From the NCBI GenBank assembly GCA_002842205.1, contig PHCI01000024.1, positions 50,704-114,703 on the forward strand: a stretch of DNA of 64,000 nucleotides, in the 5' to 3' direction. Position 1 is the first letter of the stretch. Each line of letters starts with the position of its first letter. Both the position numbers and the translations under genes were made by a program. The stretch is from Betaproteobacteria bacterium HGW-Betaproteobacteria-3. GTDB taxonomy: Bacteria; Pseudomonadota; Gammaproteobacteria; Burkholderiales; Burkholderiaceae_C. Below are positions 33,812 through 42,241 of the stretch, piece after piece. Below the pieces are notes generated by a model. That model saw only the letters and a program-made list of their open reading frames with translations. It made no database searches and was not told the origin of the DNA.

Positions 33812-34079
33812 CGCAAATTCGAGCATCCCCGCCGTCCATTTCGCCCTTGAGGGTCTTCTTGCTCTTGCCGTTGCGGGTGTTACCGCTGGCGTTGGCCACG
33901 GCTTCATGGCGCTCGTGGCCGAGGTGCTCGGTCAGCTCTGCGTCCAGGGCCTTCTCCACCAGCAGCTTGGCCAGCTGCTTAAGCAGGCCGTTCTCGCCAA
34001 TCAGGTCTTCAGGCTTCTTGTAGTCGGCCAGCAGGCTGGCCAGCAGTTCTTGCGGTACTTCGTGCTTCTTGGTTGTCAT
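33812..34079 (-). pseudogene. IS256-family transposase, N-terminal fragment
   Basis: From an ATG at 34079 (minus) about 80 codons match the start of IS256 transposases: Met-Thr-Thr-Lys-Lys, Pro-Glu-Leu-Leu-Ala-Ser-Leu-Leu-Ala-Asp-Tyr, then Gly-His-Glu-Arg-His-Glu-Ala and Asn-Thr-Arg-Asn-Gly. It is cut at Lys-Gly-Glu, before the DDE domain, where the sequence passes into the istA relic. The 5' end next to 34080-34130 probably retains the IS256 outer end. Confidence 0.85.
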
Positions 34080-34201
34080 TCTTTTACACAAATTTCTGCA
34101 CACCCTCATTTTCGCGGCATGGACAACTAGGTCACCGATCGGCCACTGAGTGGCATTTGGTTGTGAATCAAGACCATGTCGTATCCCTCTCGCGAGGCAG
34201 G

Positions 34202-34432
34202 TCAGTGCGTCGCGACCGGGCGGGTCTCGCTCCACGCATCGATGTCAGTGCTGCGCCAAGCCACGGCCCGTGATGTCAGTCGCACCGGGCTCGGGAACTC
34301 ATGGCTTGCGATCAATCTGTAGATCGTTGAACGCCCGAGCCCAGTGATCTTTATGACAGAACGCATGCGCAAGAAGACGGGTAAAGACTGATCCTTGCGA
34401 TCAAGTAGTGATTCGGTTTGAAGGTGTTTCAC
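34202..34432 (-). CDS. AlpA-family phage-type regulator
   Basis: This 76-aa protein has the AlpA/excisionase-like winged helix: Met-Arg-Ser-Val-Ile-Lys-Ile-Thr-Gly-Leu-Gly-Arg-Ser-Thr-Ile-Tyr-Arg-Leu and Phe-Pro-Ser-Pro-Val-Arg-Leu-Thr-Ser-Arg-Ala-Val-Ala-Trp. AlpA proteins regulate integrases or excision of islands and prophages. The usual start may be at an internal Met (~34366) or the listed one. Its separation from the island integrase by the IS91-type element suggests it was part of the island's original control module. Confidence 0.75.
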   Translation of the reverse strand: MKHLQTESLLDRKDQSLPVFLRMRSVIKITGLGRSTIYRLIASHEFPSPVRLTSRAVAWRSTDIDAWSETRPVATH

Positions 34433-34643
34433 GGCGCACCCCTGGTAGAAGCAACGCCTTCAATGTGGGGCAAGACACTTGATAGACGCAGCTGGATTCC
34501 CCTCAAAATCCTGCTCATACGCGATGGACTAAACCGCTTGCGCGGTAATCGCTCCGGCGACGTCGTGGTTATTCGTTCCGCCGCTGGTTCTGCCAAGTTG
34601 ACGGGCGAGGCAATCCGCCTCGCTCTTCGACAAGAGTTGAACC
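34433..34643. other. Upstream region of IS91-type element
   Basis: About 210 bp with no gene. It probably holds one end (terIS or oriIS) of the IS91-like element, but no terminal hairpin could be fixed. Confidence 0.35.
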
Positions 34644-35519
34644 ATGAGCTCATTGACGCCCTTCGTCTCTCCGTTGCGCCAACGCATGATCGACGACATG
34701 CGGATGCGCAAGTTCAACGGCAAGACCCAGATCCAATACATCCGCGCCGTGCGAAGGCTCGCCGCCTTTCTCAAGCGATCTCCGGACACTGCCACCGCCG
34801 AGGATCTTCGGGCCTTCCAACTGCACATGGTCGACACAGGCACGTCCCCGCCGACCATCAACTCCACGCTCAGTGGCCTGAAGTTTTTCTTCGATGTGAC
34901 GCTGGGCCACGCCGAGTTGCTGGTCAAGGTACAGCCTGTGTACCAGCCGCGCCCGCTGCCGGTGGTGCTGAGCTGCGACGAGGTCGCCCGTCTGATCGCA
35001 GCGGCACCGAACTCCAAGTACCAGGCGGCGCTGTCCGTGGCCTATGGGGCCGGATTGCGCGTCAGCGAAGTTTGTGCCATGAAGGTCACCGATATCGACA
35101 GTGAGCGCATGACGCTGCGCGTGGAGCAAGGCAAGGGCCGCAAGGACCGCTACGCCTTGCTCTCGCCCGTGCTGCTCGAGCGGCTGCGGGCATGGTGGCG
35201 GGTGGGTCACGCGCAAGGCAAGATCCTGCCCAATGGCTGGCTGTTTCCAGGGCTCAACCTCATGGACTCGCTGTCCACCCGCCAACTCAACCGCGCGATT
35301 CACCTGGCCGCCGACACTGCCCAGATCGACAAGCGCGTGTCGATGCACACGCTGCGCCACAGCTTCGCGACCCACCTGCTGGAGCAGAAGGTCGATATCC
35401 GTGTGATCCAGGTGCTGCTGGGCCACAAGCGGCTGGAGACCACCGCGCTGTACACCCACGTGGCCACCGAAGTGCTGCACGCGGTGATCAGCCCACTGGA
35501 GACGCTGCCCTCGCCGTAA
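34644..35519 (+). CDS. IS91-linked site-specific tyrosine recombinase
   Basis: This 291-aa protein has an N-terminal SAM-like phage-integrase domain and a catalytic domain with Arg in Gly-Ala-Gly-Leu-Arg-Val-Ser-Glu-Val, Lys in Glu-Gln-Gly-Lys-Gly-Arg-Lys, His-Thr-Leu-Arg-His, Gly-His-Lys and Tyr in Thr-Ala-Leu-Tyr-Thr-His. Proteins of this type are regularly found just upstream of IS91-family transposases. It is 10 bp from the transposase gene and intact. A broken, inverted copy sits at 27328-27572. Confidence 0.93.
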   Translation: MSSLTPFVSPLRQRMIDDMRMRKFNGKTQIQYIRAVRRLAAFLKRSPDTATAEDLRAFQLHMVDTGTSPPTINSTLSGLKFFFDVTLGHAELLVKVQPVYQPRPLPVVLSCDEVARLIAAAPNSKYQAALSVAYGAGLRVSEVCAMKVTDIDSERMTLRVEQGKGRKDRYALLSPVLLERLRAWWRVGHAQGKILPNGWLFPGLNLMDSLSTRQLNRAIHLAADTAQIDKRVSMHTLRHSFATHLLEQKVDIRVIQVLLGHKRLETTALYTHVATEVLHAVISPLETLPSP

Positions 35520-35529
35520 ACCTGCGGTC

Positions 35530-36723
35530 ATGGGGCACGCAGCCCCGGAAGTCGCCGACATCTTCCGCCTCCATGGACCGGCCTGGCGTCAGACTCAGCG
35601 TGGCCACCTGAGCCTGGCCCAACTGAAGGTCATGTCGGCCATTGAGCAGTGCCGCAGCGCGGCATTGGGTGGGCATGTCTTGCGCTGCGAGGGGTGCGGC
35701 ACCGATCAGATCGCCTACAACTCCTGCCGCAACCGACACTGCCCGAAGTGCCAGGCCAGCGCGGCCCGGCGTTGGCTCCAGGCGCGCACCGCCGACCTGC
35801 TGCCGGTGGAATATTTCCACGTGGTCTTCACGTTGCCGGCGCCCATCGCCGACATCGCGTACTGCAACAAGGCGGTGGTCTATGGCTTGCTGTTCGATAT
35901 CGCCGCAGAGTCGCTCTTGACCATCGGCGGCGATGCGAAGCACCTGGGCGCTCGCTTGGGCGTGACTTTGGTGTTGCACACCTGGGGCTCAGCGTTGACG
36001 CACCACCCGCACGTGCACGGCATCGTTCCCGGTGGCGGCCTGGCGAGCGACGGCGAACACTGGATCGCCTGCCGGCGCGGGTTCTTCCTGCCGGTGCGCG
36101 TGCTCTCCCGGTTGTTCCGCCGGCGTTTCCTCGAAGCGCTGCAACAGGCGCATCGCGATGGCCGGCTGCAATTCTTCGGTGAGCACGCGTCGCTGGCGGA
36201 CGCAGCGGCGTTCGCCCGCTGGCTGGCACCGCTGTGCCAATGCGAGTGGGTGGTCTACGCCAAGCGCCCGTTCGCCGGCCCCGAGTCGGTGCTGGCGTAC
36301 CTGTCGCGCTACACGCACCGGGTGGCCATCTCCAACAGCCGGCTCATCGCGCTTGATGAGCGCGGCGTGACCTTCCGGTGGAAGGACTACCGCGACAAGG
36401 GCCGCACGCGCCACAAGACAATGACGCTCGATGCGGGCGAGTTCATGCGCCGCTTTCTGTTGCACGTGCTGCCCTGTGGCTTCCACCGCATCCGCCACTA
36501 CGGGCTGCTGGCCAACTGCAACCGAGGCGCCTGCCTGGCGCTCGCCCGTCAGTTGCTGCAAGTGCCTCTACCGGATCCACTGGGCCCGCCACCCTGCGAC
36601 GACTCGAAGGACACGGACCGACCGACCTTCATCTGCCCGCACTGCGGCCACGCGATGGTCATCGTCCTGACCTTCACGCGCGGTGAGACGATCCGCGCAC
36701 CACCTTTGCAGTCGACGCCATGA
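35530..36723 (+). CDS. IS91-family (HUH, rolling-circle) transposase
   Basis: This 397-aa protein has an N-terminal zinc-binding region (Cys-Glu-Gly-Cys, Cys-Arg-Asn-Arg-His-Cys-Pro-Lys-Cys), then the HUH metal-binding motif His-Pro-His-Val-His-Gly-Ile-Val. The catalytic tyrosine region is Tyr-Leu-Ser-Arg-Tyr-Thr-His-Arg-Val-Ala, with two Tyr four apart, as expected for IS91. A second zinc motif, Cys-Pro-His-Cys-Gly-His, is near the C-terminus. Such enzymes nick single strands and mobilise neighbouring DNA by one-ended transposition. It is intact and could explain capture of flanking genes. Confidence 0.94.
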   Translation: MGHAAPEVADIFRLHGPAWRQTQRGHLSLAQLKVMSAIEQCRSAALGGHVLRCEGCGTDQIAYNSCRNRHCPKCQASAARRWLQARTADLLPVEYFHVVFTLPAPIADIAYCNKAVVYGLLFDIAAESLLTIGGDAKHLGARLGVTLVLHTWGSALTHHPHVHGIVPGGGLASDGEHWIACRRGFFLPVRVLSRLFRRRFLEALQQAHRDGRLQFFGEHASLADAAAFARWLAPLCQCEWVVYAKRPFAGPESVLAYLSRYTHRVAISNSRLIALDERGVTFRWKDYRDKGRTRHKTMTLDAGEFMRRFLLHVLPCGFHRIRHYGLLANCNRGACLALARQLLQVPLPDPLGPPPCDDSKDTDRPTFICPHCGHAMVIVLTFTRGETIRAPPLQSTP

Positions 36724-37119
36724 ACGTTCCTCGTTGTCAGCACAACCCAAGTTCGTCGACGCTTCACGCGTTGGCACGGTCAGCTTGTATTCGGCGCGCT
36801 TCACCCCAACGTCCACGCCTGTGCTCGATCTTGTCGAAGGCGACCTTGCGCACCATGGCCTGCATTCATTTCCTCACCGAGAGTCAGCGCGCCAATCAAA
36901 GGCAACATCACCGCGCCACCGCACGCATGCAATCGCCATAGCGTGAACCGGCACCGTCACGTTCGCCGCGGTTTCCTCCCTCGAGGCTTGTTCAACACCT
37001 GCCCTTCATCCAGGGGCATCGTGTTGTGGGAGTGACACGCGGGCAGGTGTCGAACAAACCTAAACGATAGCGGTCACCTCTTCTGCATAGTTATTGGCAG
37101 CAACTGTCCTTCGACGGCC
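36724..37119. other. Non-coding stretch between IS91 transposase and island integrase
   Basis: About 395 bp. Short frames on the plus strand have no ribosome-binding site and no recognisable product. It includes the inverted repeat at 36988-37057 and should contain the 3' end of the IS91-like element. Confidence 0.5.
36988..37057. repeat. 17-bp inverted repeat, possible oriIS or integrase-terminator hairpin
   Basis: Arms TTGTTCAACACCTGCCC (36988-37004) and its inverted match (37041-37057) differ at one base. The 36-base loop contains TTCATCCAGGGGCATCG. It lies ~60 bp after the end of the integrase gene on the minus strand. Confidence 0.6.
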
Positions 37120-38484
37120 TCACTTACGCTTCTTCATCTGCGTGCTTGTTGTTCGGCTGTTTGTGAGCAAGCCATACAAGAGTTCCAGGCTCTCACGCTT
37201 CTCCTCCAGATAGTCGTAGCCGTCGTAGTGGGTTGCTTGCACGCCACTGATGCCATGTGATTGAAGCCGCCCGCGGTACTCCCTGGACACTTTTGCGGCG
37301 GCCAGTGCGGTCTCTACGCCGCTGCGAACGCGTTTCAGCAGAAAGTTGTGAATCTTGTCCCCAACGGCCTCTACGGCCCATCTACCCAGGTTGCCTCCAA
37401 CCATCGGAGTGCGCCCGCCGTTGGTGGATAGCCGGTAGGGCTTGTTGTTGGCGCACGCCTTCAGTTCAACACCCGCCGCTTTCACAACAGGGATGATGTG
37501 CTGACGTGGCGGTTTGCCTGGCCGGCCTTTGCCATCAAAGATGGTGATGAAATCCTTGTTCACTTGCTCGTCGAGCAGACGTGCAAGTTGAGCAACGCGC
37601 TGACCACCGAGCAGGAGATGGAGCCGAAGGGCGATGCCCTTGATTCCATCCACCTTCTGAAGAATGGACCAATACAGTTGCAGCTCGGTCAACGACAAAG
37701 GACGCTTGTCGGCTCGGTTGGCAGACTCGTCGGGACTGGTGTCTGCAGCGGGATTTTCCGATACCAGGAAGGCCTGGAAGGCGGTAGGTATGCTGGGCTT
37801 TGTCCGAGAGGCTTTCGCGACTTGGTAGGCTGAACGCACGTAGCTGCGGAGTTTGTTCGCCGTTCTGCCTTTGCCATCTTCGATGAGGCGACGCATCATC
37901 TGTGCGATTTCCTCGGTCGTCACGTCGGTTGCGGGCTTCGCCGCAATGTCTGGGAACGCCTCGAAGACATGCCGGTTGAAGATGGACCGAACATTGGCGT
38001 GTGACTCGCGTCCGAGCAATTTCAGATAGCTGGTGTAGGCAAGCAGCAAGGCCTTCAGGTTGTGCTCAGCACGGTCTTGCTCTGCCTTGAGTTCAGTTTG
38101 TTTTTCTTCCTCGATGACCCGCGCTGTTTCGACCGCAGCCAGCTCGGCCTTGTCTTTTTCCTTTGCCTGAACACTACGCAGTCCAGGCAGCCCGCCGATG
38201 TCGATGTGCTTTTTGTGAAGTTCAGCCAGTCTGCCGGCTTCGATTGCAGCGGCTCTCTTTGAATACCCGAGTGATGTCGGAGCCTGTGCAAGTGGAGGGC
38301 ACTTGGGATCAAATATGCCAATGGGCTCTCGGAAGTCCCGCTTGTTGATCGTGCAGCGCCAGAAGAAGGTCGTGACCCCGGTTGCGTATCTGCGTGCTTG
38401 CAGCGTTCCCGCAGGATGAACCTTCTCCAAGGTATAGAACCTTCCAGGGGTGTAGCTGCTGAACGGTGTGTTCGGTGCTGTCAT
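37120..38484 (-). CDS. Genomic-island tyrosine integrase
   Basis: This 454-aa protein begins at the ATG at 38484. Residues ~40-110 resemble the Arm/DUF4102-like N-terminal part (Thr-Thr-Phe-Phe-Trp-Arg-Cys-Thr), and ~120-170 form a charged coiled-coil. A core-binding domain and the catalytic domain follow (Arg in Gly-Gly-Gln-Arg-Val-Ala-Gln-Leu). The usual His-X-X-Arg is not seen; the motif is Ser-His-Gly-Ile-Ser-Gly-Val-Gln-Ala-Thr-His-Tyr-Asp, with the Tyr nucleophile probably in the following Tyr-Asp-Tyr. It lies ~150 bp from a tRNA 3' fragment and reads away from it, the normal place for an island integrase. Confidence 0.9.
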   Translation of the reverse strand: MTAPNTPFSSYTPGRFYTLEKVHPAGTLQARRYATGVTTFFWRCTINKRDFREPIGIFDPKCPPLAQAPTSLGYSKRAAAIEAGRLAELHKKHIDIGGLPGLRSVQAKEKDKAELAAVETARVIEEEKQTELKAEQDRAEHNLKALLLAYTSYLKLLGRESHANVRSIFNRHVFEAFPDIAAKPATDVTTEEIAQMMRRLIEDGKGRTANKLRSYVRSAYQVAKASRTKPSIPTAFQAFLVSENPAADTSPDESANRADKRPLSLTELQLYWSILQKVDGIKGIALRLHLLLGGQRVAQLARLLDEQVNKDFITIFDGKGRPGKPPRQHIIPVVKAAGVELKACANNKPYRLSTNGGRTPMVGGNLGRWAVEAVGDKIHNFLLKRVRSGVETALAAAKVSREYRGRLQSHGISGVQATHYDGYDYLEEKRESLELLYGLLTNSRTTSTQMKKRK

Positions 38485-38633
38485 CTTCGTTCTCCGTACC
38501 AGTTTCGTACCAGTTCTGGAGGAAATGCTACGGGACGACGACGGACGTTGGAAGACGAAAAACCAATGAAAACAAGGCGTTACATGAAGTGTCGGGTCTC
38601 TGGAGGTCCCGCGTTGTCCCGGATCGACCCACA

Positions 38634-38685
38634 AAATGGACTCATAATCCTTTGGTCGTTGGTTCAAGTCCAACACGGCCTACCA
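38634..38685 (+). other. attachment site: 3' part of a CAU-anticodon tRNA (Ile2-like)
   Basis: The sequence contains an anticodon loop CTCATAA, a variable region, a perfect T-arm (GTTGG-TTCAAGT-CCAAC) and the acceptor 3' strand ACGGCCT-A-CCA. The 5' half needed to pair (AGGCCGT...) is missing upstream. It resembles bacterial tRNA-Ile2 (lysidine CAU) more than tRNA-Met. This is what remains at the far end of an island inserted in a tRNA gene. The intact tRNA should lie at the other end, outside this window. Confidence 0.8.
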
Positions 38686-39050
38686 GCCATCCGGTTGGAA
38701 TGCCCGGCGCACACGCCATGACGCGTGGTTCTTGCCGCGGCGCGACGCGGCGCGCCAAACCACCTCCAAGGCGCCAGAACATCGGGATTTTGGCAAAATA
38801 TTCATCAAATATGCCTTTAGCCCCCGCCAAATGGTCATAGTTTGCTATTACTAACGTAGTAAACTGATCTGCACGCGAGGGGTTCACGCACGCGCCCCGG
38901 GGCCCGGGGGGTCGCGCTGGCGGGGCGCATGGGCGGGGTTGGCCGCGCCTGGCCGTGTGCCGGGTGGGTACGAAATGGCGGGGAAATGGGGTCGCAAGCG
39001 GCTGCTTTTCGGGGCTTGCCGCGGGCGACGGGCCCCGCATCATTGGCGCG
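38686..39050. other. Intergenic region between island end and chromosomal core
   Basis: About 365 bp, with a G+C-only run (GCCCCGGGGCCCGGGGGG type, ~38,897-38,915) and an imperfect inverted repeat at 38839-38865 (9-bp arms, one G-T pair). No ORF. It may contain the promoter of the hybrid kinase gene. Confidence 0.45.
38839..38865. promoter_or_regulatory. Inverted repeat AGTTTGCTA-N9-TAGTAAACT
   Basis: Nine-base arms with one G-T pair in an otherwise A+T-rich patch, ~190 bp before the kinase start. Could be an operator or a weak terminator; no partner is identified. Confidence 0.35.
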
Positions 39051-41093
39051 ATGAGTGTCCGTACGCCGACTGCCCCTCCTGTCCGCGGGTCTGAAAACCC
39101 GGGTGGGGAGCTGTTTGCGCGCGTCGTGTCGGAGCTGAACGACGGCATCTGGAAGCGCAACCTGAAAACCGGTGAACTGTGGCTGTCGTCGCGTTTCATG
39201 CAGTCGCTGGGGTTTGGGGCCAACGAATACGTTCCCGAAAAAGACCTGTTTGACGAGCGCCTGCATTCTGACGACCGGGCCGCGATGCAGACCGCCTTGC
39301 AGCAGGCGGCTCGCGCGCTGGGCCAATGCGCCTACGAAGTGCGCATCCGCACGAAGCAGGACGGGTATCGCTGGTTCCGCGGGCGCGCGCGGGCCTGGCC
39401 GGGGGCCGATGGCAAGGCGGCGATCCTGATCGGGGCGGTGTTCAACGTCCACGACGAAAGGGCGGCGCTGGAAGATTTGCAGCACCGGCATGCGCGACTC
39501 GCCCAAGCGTATCGCGACAAGGAGCTGGCACTGCGTGACACCGTTCGCGACGCGGGCGAGCGCCATACCGAACTGGAAAAAATCGGCAACGGCCGGGCCC
39601 GGTTCATTCTGGGCATGAGCCATGACTTGCGCACCTCGCTCACCAACATGATGGGCATGACCGAACTGGCCCTGCGCAGCGCCGACCCGGAGGCCCGGCA
39701 GCGGCGTCTGGAGGTGGCACTGGACGCGGGGCATGCGCTGCAGTCGACGCTGGACGATGTTTTTGAATACGCGCAACTTGATTCGGGCGTGGTGGCGCGG
39801 GACGCGTCGGCGTTCGATCTGGGGGAGTTGACGGCCGAGGCGTGCCGCACCATGAACGATCAACTCGCCGCGGCCGGCGGCGGGGTGGAATACGATTTCA
39901 TCGGCCAGCATCTCACCATCGTGGCCGACATGACACGCTTGCAGGAGGTGATCCGGCGGCTTTTCCAGCATGCGGTGAAAACCTGCCCGGGCGCGTCCTT
40001 GCGCTTCACCACGCGCGTGACCGAGGCGGCCGACCACCGGCTGGCCGTGCGCTTCGAGATCGGGTGTTCGACCGGGGCGCCCAGGGATGAGCCCGAAACG
40101 GGGCTGATGCCGCTTGAAGATGCGTCCGGTCAGCACAGTGAAGACATTTGGGGCGAAGGGCAGGGGTTGAACCTGCCCATCGCCCGCCGTCTGGTCGAGG
40201 CGTTGGGGGGTGAAGTCTCGCTCAAGCGCGGCGTCGGTGGGGGGGCGCATTTTTCTGTCCGCCTGATGGCGGCGCAGGCGCTGGACGGCACCGGGGAGTT
40301 GCCCGCGATGGCGGCCGACCGCACGCCCGAATCGGTCTGGGTCATCGGCCATCCGGGCAGCGACGCGAATCTTCTGGCCCGGCGCATCCGGCGGCTCGGC
40401 TTCGATCCGCTGGTGCTGGACTCGAAAAACGCGTTGCTGTCGTGCGAGGAGCGCAACGGCGCGCCCTACTGGGCCATCGTGGCCGCGTCGCACCTCGGAT
40501 TGCTGGTGCCGTTGCCGGAGCTTCGGCGCCTGATGCCGCACACCCGGGTCATCGTCAGCGCGCTGGCCCCGGACCTGCTGGAGGTGGCTGGAATCGCCGG
40601 GGTGGCCGTCGTCCATGCGCCACTGTCCCTGCGCCATCTGGCCGACCGATTGGTCCTGAAGCAAAACCGGGCGGCCGAGACGCACCCGCGTGCCGGGCGT
40701 CGGCGTCACGCCATCGAGCGGGTGCTGCTGGTGGAGGACAACGCCGTCAGCCAGCTCATCATTGCCGACATGCTCGGCCAACTGGGTTTGAAAGTGCTGC
40801 TGGCGACCAGCGGCGAAGAGGGCGTGGCCCGCTGCCGGGAGCACGCGCCGGATGTTGTTCTCATGGACATCAGCCTGCCGGGCATCGACGGTCTGGAGGC
40901 CGCCCGGCAGATCCAGCAGCAGCACCGTGCCAAGCGCACCCGTTGCTGCCCCATCGTCGCGCTGACGGCCAGCGCCCTCGACAATAGCCGCGACATCTGG
41001 CAGAAGGCGGGGTTGGACGGCTTCCTGGCCAAACCGGTGACCCGCGAAGCGCTCGCGGCGGAGTTCAACCGCCTGGTGCAGGCAGCACGTTGA
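39051..41093 (+). CDS. Hybrid sensor kinase (PAS-HisKA-degenerate HATPase-receiver)
   Basis: From the ATG at 39051 the protein is 680 aa with no membrane spans. A PAS domain covers about residues 20-135. The phospho-acceptor His191 sits in Gly-Met-Ser-His-Asp-Leu-Arg-Thr-Ser. A receiver domain at ~555-675 has Val-Glu-Asp-Asn, Asp in Val-Leu-Met-Asp-Ile-Ser and Lys in Ala-Lys-Pro-Val. The ATP-binding domain is unusual: the N-box Asn is replaced (Leu-Phe-Gln-His-Ala-Val-Lys) and no Asp-X-Gly-X-Gly is present, while the G2-like Gly-Gln-Gly-Leu-Asn-Leu is. It may be a pseudokinase or phosphatase. An Hpt gene follows directly. Confidence 0.85.
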   Translation: MSVRTPTAPPVRGSENPGGELFARVVSELNDGIWKRNLKTGELWLSSRFMQSLGFGANEYVPEKDLFDERLHSDDRAAMQTALQQAARALGQCAYEVRIRTKQDGYRWFRGRARAWPGADGKAAILIGAVFNVHDERAALEDLQHRHARLAQAYRDKELALRDTVRDAGERHTELEKIGNGRARFILGMSHDLRTSLTNMMGMTELALRSADPEARQRRLEVALDAGHALQSTLDDVFEYAQLDSGVVARDASAFDLGELTAEACRTMNDQLAAAGGGVEYDFIGQHLTIVADMTRLQEVIRRLFQHAVKTCPGASLRFTTRVTEAADHRLAVRFEIGCSTGAPRDEPETGLMPLEDASGQHSEDIWGEGQGLNLPIARRLVEALGGEVSLKRGVGGGAHFSVRLMAAQALDGTGELPAMAADRTPESVWVIGHPGSDANLLARRIRRLGFDPLVLDSKNALLSCEERNGAPYWAIVAASHLGLLVPLPELRRLMPHTRVIVSALAPDLLEVAGIAGVAVVHAPLSLRHLADRLVLKQNRAAETHPRAGRRRHAIERVLLVEDNAVSQLIIADMLGQLGLKVLLATSGEEGVARCREHAPDVVLMDISLPGIDGLEAARQIQQQHRAKRTRCCPIVALTASALDNSRDIWQKAGLDGFLAKPVTREALAAEFNRLVQAAR

Positions 41094-41211
41094 GGCCCGG
41101 CATGGCGGCGCATGGCACAACCCCGGGCCTCCAGTGCGTCCGTTTTGAAAGACAATCGGTCGAACGCCCTGGGGCGGCGCCCGCAGGCCTCTGGATTTTG
41201 GGAGACTCACC

Positions 41212-41577
41212 ATGACTTCTTCGACGAATGCTGACGATTCGGCGGCCATGTTTGCGTTCATCGACCGACTGCCGGAAACCATCCGGGGCCGGGTGGTGGG
41301 CCTGTATCTGACGTCCCTGGCACGGGATGCCGGCCTGATCGAAAGCGCCCTGGCGGCCGGTGATTTGCCAGCCGCCGGGGCGACCGCCCACAAGCTGTGG
41401 GGTGGTGCCGCCAATTTGCAGGATGTCAACCTGGCGCAGTTCGCGAAGGTCGTTGAAACCTCGGCCAAGGACGGGCAGCTCGAGCCTGCGCGCGCTGCGG
41501 GGGCCGCGCTTGGCGTCCGTGCCCAGACCAGCGCCACCTTGCTGCGCGCGCGCTATCCCGGCGTCGAGGCAGGGTGA
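41212..41577 (+). CDS. Hpt (histidine phosphotransfer) domain protein
   Basis: This 121-aa helical protein has the phospho-His in Ala-His-Lys-Leu-Trp-Gly-Gly-Ala-Ala-Asn at about residue 61, the Hpt signature. It lies ~120 bp after the hybrid kinase and is the probable partner of its receiver domain, passing phosphate onwards. The following two-component genes run convergently and include a NarL-type regulator, a possible output. It has an N-terminal low-complexity Ser/Thr/Asn/Asp stretch. Confidence 0.8.
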   Translation: MTSSTNADDSAAMFAFIDRLPETIRGRVVGLYLTSLARDAGLIESALAAGDLPAAGATAHKLWGGAANLQDVNLAQFAKVVETSAKDGQLEPARAAGAALGVRAQTSATLLRARYPGVEAG

Positions 41578-41608
41578 TTGGAGCGGCCCCGTACGAGGGG
41601 TGCATCGC

Positions 41609-42241
41609 TCACGACAGCAGGTCGTTCTTGAGCGCGTAGTGGGTGAGTTCGGCGTTGTTGGACAGCGTCATTTTTTCCAGAAGTCGTGCCCGGTACACGC
41701 TCACTGTTTTGGGTGACAGCGTCAGTTTTTCTGCGATTTCGGACAGTTTGTAGCCCGACGCGATCAGGATCATGGTCTGATATTCGCGGTCGGACAGCCG
41801 CTCATGCGGTTTGGAATCGGTGGGCGCGGTCAGCGTCTCGACCAGCGCCGAGGCAATTTCGGGCGTGATGAACTTGCGGCCCATGGCCACCGTGCGAACC
41901 GCCTGCAGCAGGGTGTTGGTCTCGGCAGACTTGTTGACATACCCCAATGCCCCCGCCTTGAGCGCGCGCAAGGCGTATTGGTCTTCCGGATACATCGAAA
42001 CCACCAGACTGCGAATGGGCGAGCCCTCGTCGGCCAGAACCTTCAGCACATCCAGGCCGGATCGTCCGGGCAGGTTCATGTCGAGCAGCAGCACGTCGCA
42101 CTCAACCGTGCGAAGGAGTTCGCGCAACTCGCCGTAATCGCTGGCTTCGCCCACGATCCGGAAGTCGGTTTCCTCGCTCAGTGTTTCCCTGAGGCCACGC
42201 CGGATCAGCGCATGGTCGTCCAGCAAGATTATGCGAATCAC
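41609..42241 (-). CDS. NarL/FixJ-type response regulator
   Basis: This 210-aa protein has an N-terminal receiver domain (Leu-Leu-Asp-Asp-His near residue 6-9, phospho-Asp in Leu-Leu-Leu-Asp-Met-Asn, Lys in Val-Asn-Lys-Ser) and a C-terminal LuxR-type helix-turn-helix (Leu-Ser-Asp-Arg-Glu-Tyr-Gln, Lys-Leu-Ser-Glu-Ile-Ala-Glu-Lys-Leu-Thr-Leu-Ser-Pro-Lys-Thr-Val). Its start overlaps the stop of the kinase gene by four bases, so both are produced as a cognate pair. Targets unknown. Confidence 0.93.
   Translation of the reverse strand: MIRIILLDDHALIRRGLRETLSEETDFRIVGEASDYGELRELLRTVECDVLLLDMNLPGRSGLDVLKVLADEGSPIRSLVVSMYPEDQYALRALKAGALGYVNKSAETNTLLQAVRTVAMGRKFITPEIASALVETLTAPTDSKPHERLSDREYQTMILIASGYKLSEIAEKLTLSPKTVSVYRARLLEKMTLSNNAELTHYALKNDLLS

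Noticed and set aside
34418..35104. Plus-strand frame starting upstream of the IS91-linked recombinase
   Set aside because: Out of frame with the recombinase, and its second half is the shifted reading of the same gene.
38485..38676. N-terminal extension of the integrase beginning Met-Leu-Asp-Leu-Asn-Gln-Arg-Pro
   Set aside because: This is the antisense reading of the tRNA 3' end, a well-known spurious translation. The ATG at 38484 is the sensible start.
38835..41537. 900-aa minus-strand open frame over the hybrid kinase
   Set aside because: High GC keeps the antisense frame open. Its Arg/Gln/His-rich product matches nothing, whereas the plus strand encodes clear PAS, HisKA and receiver domains.
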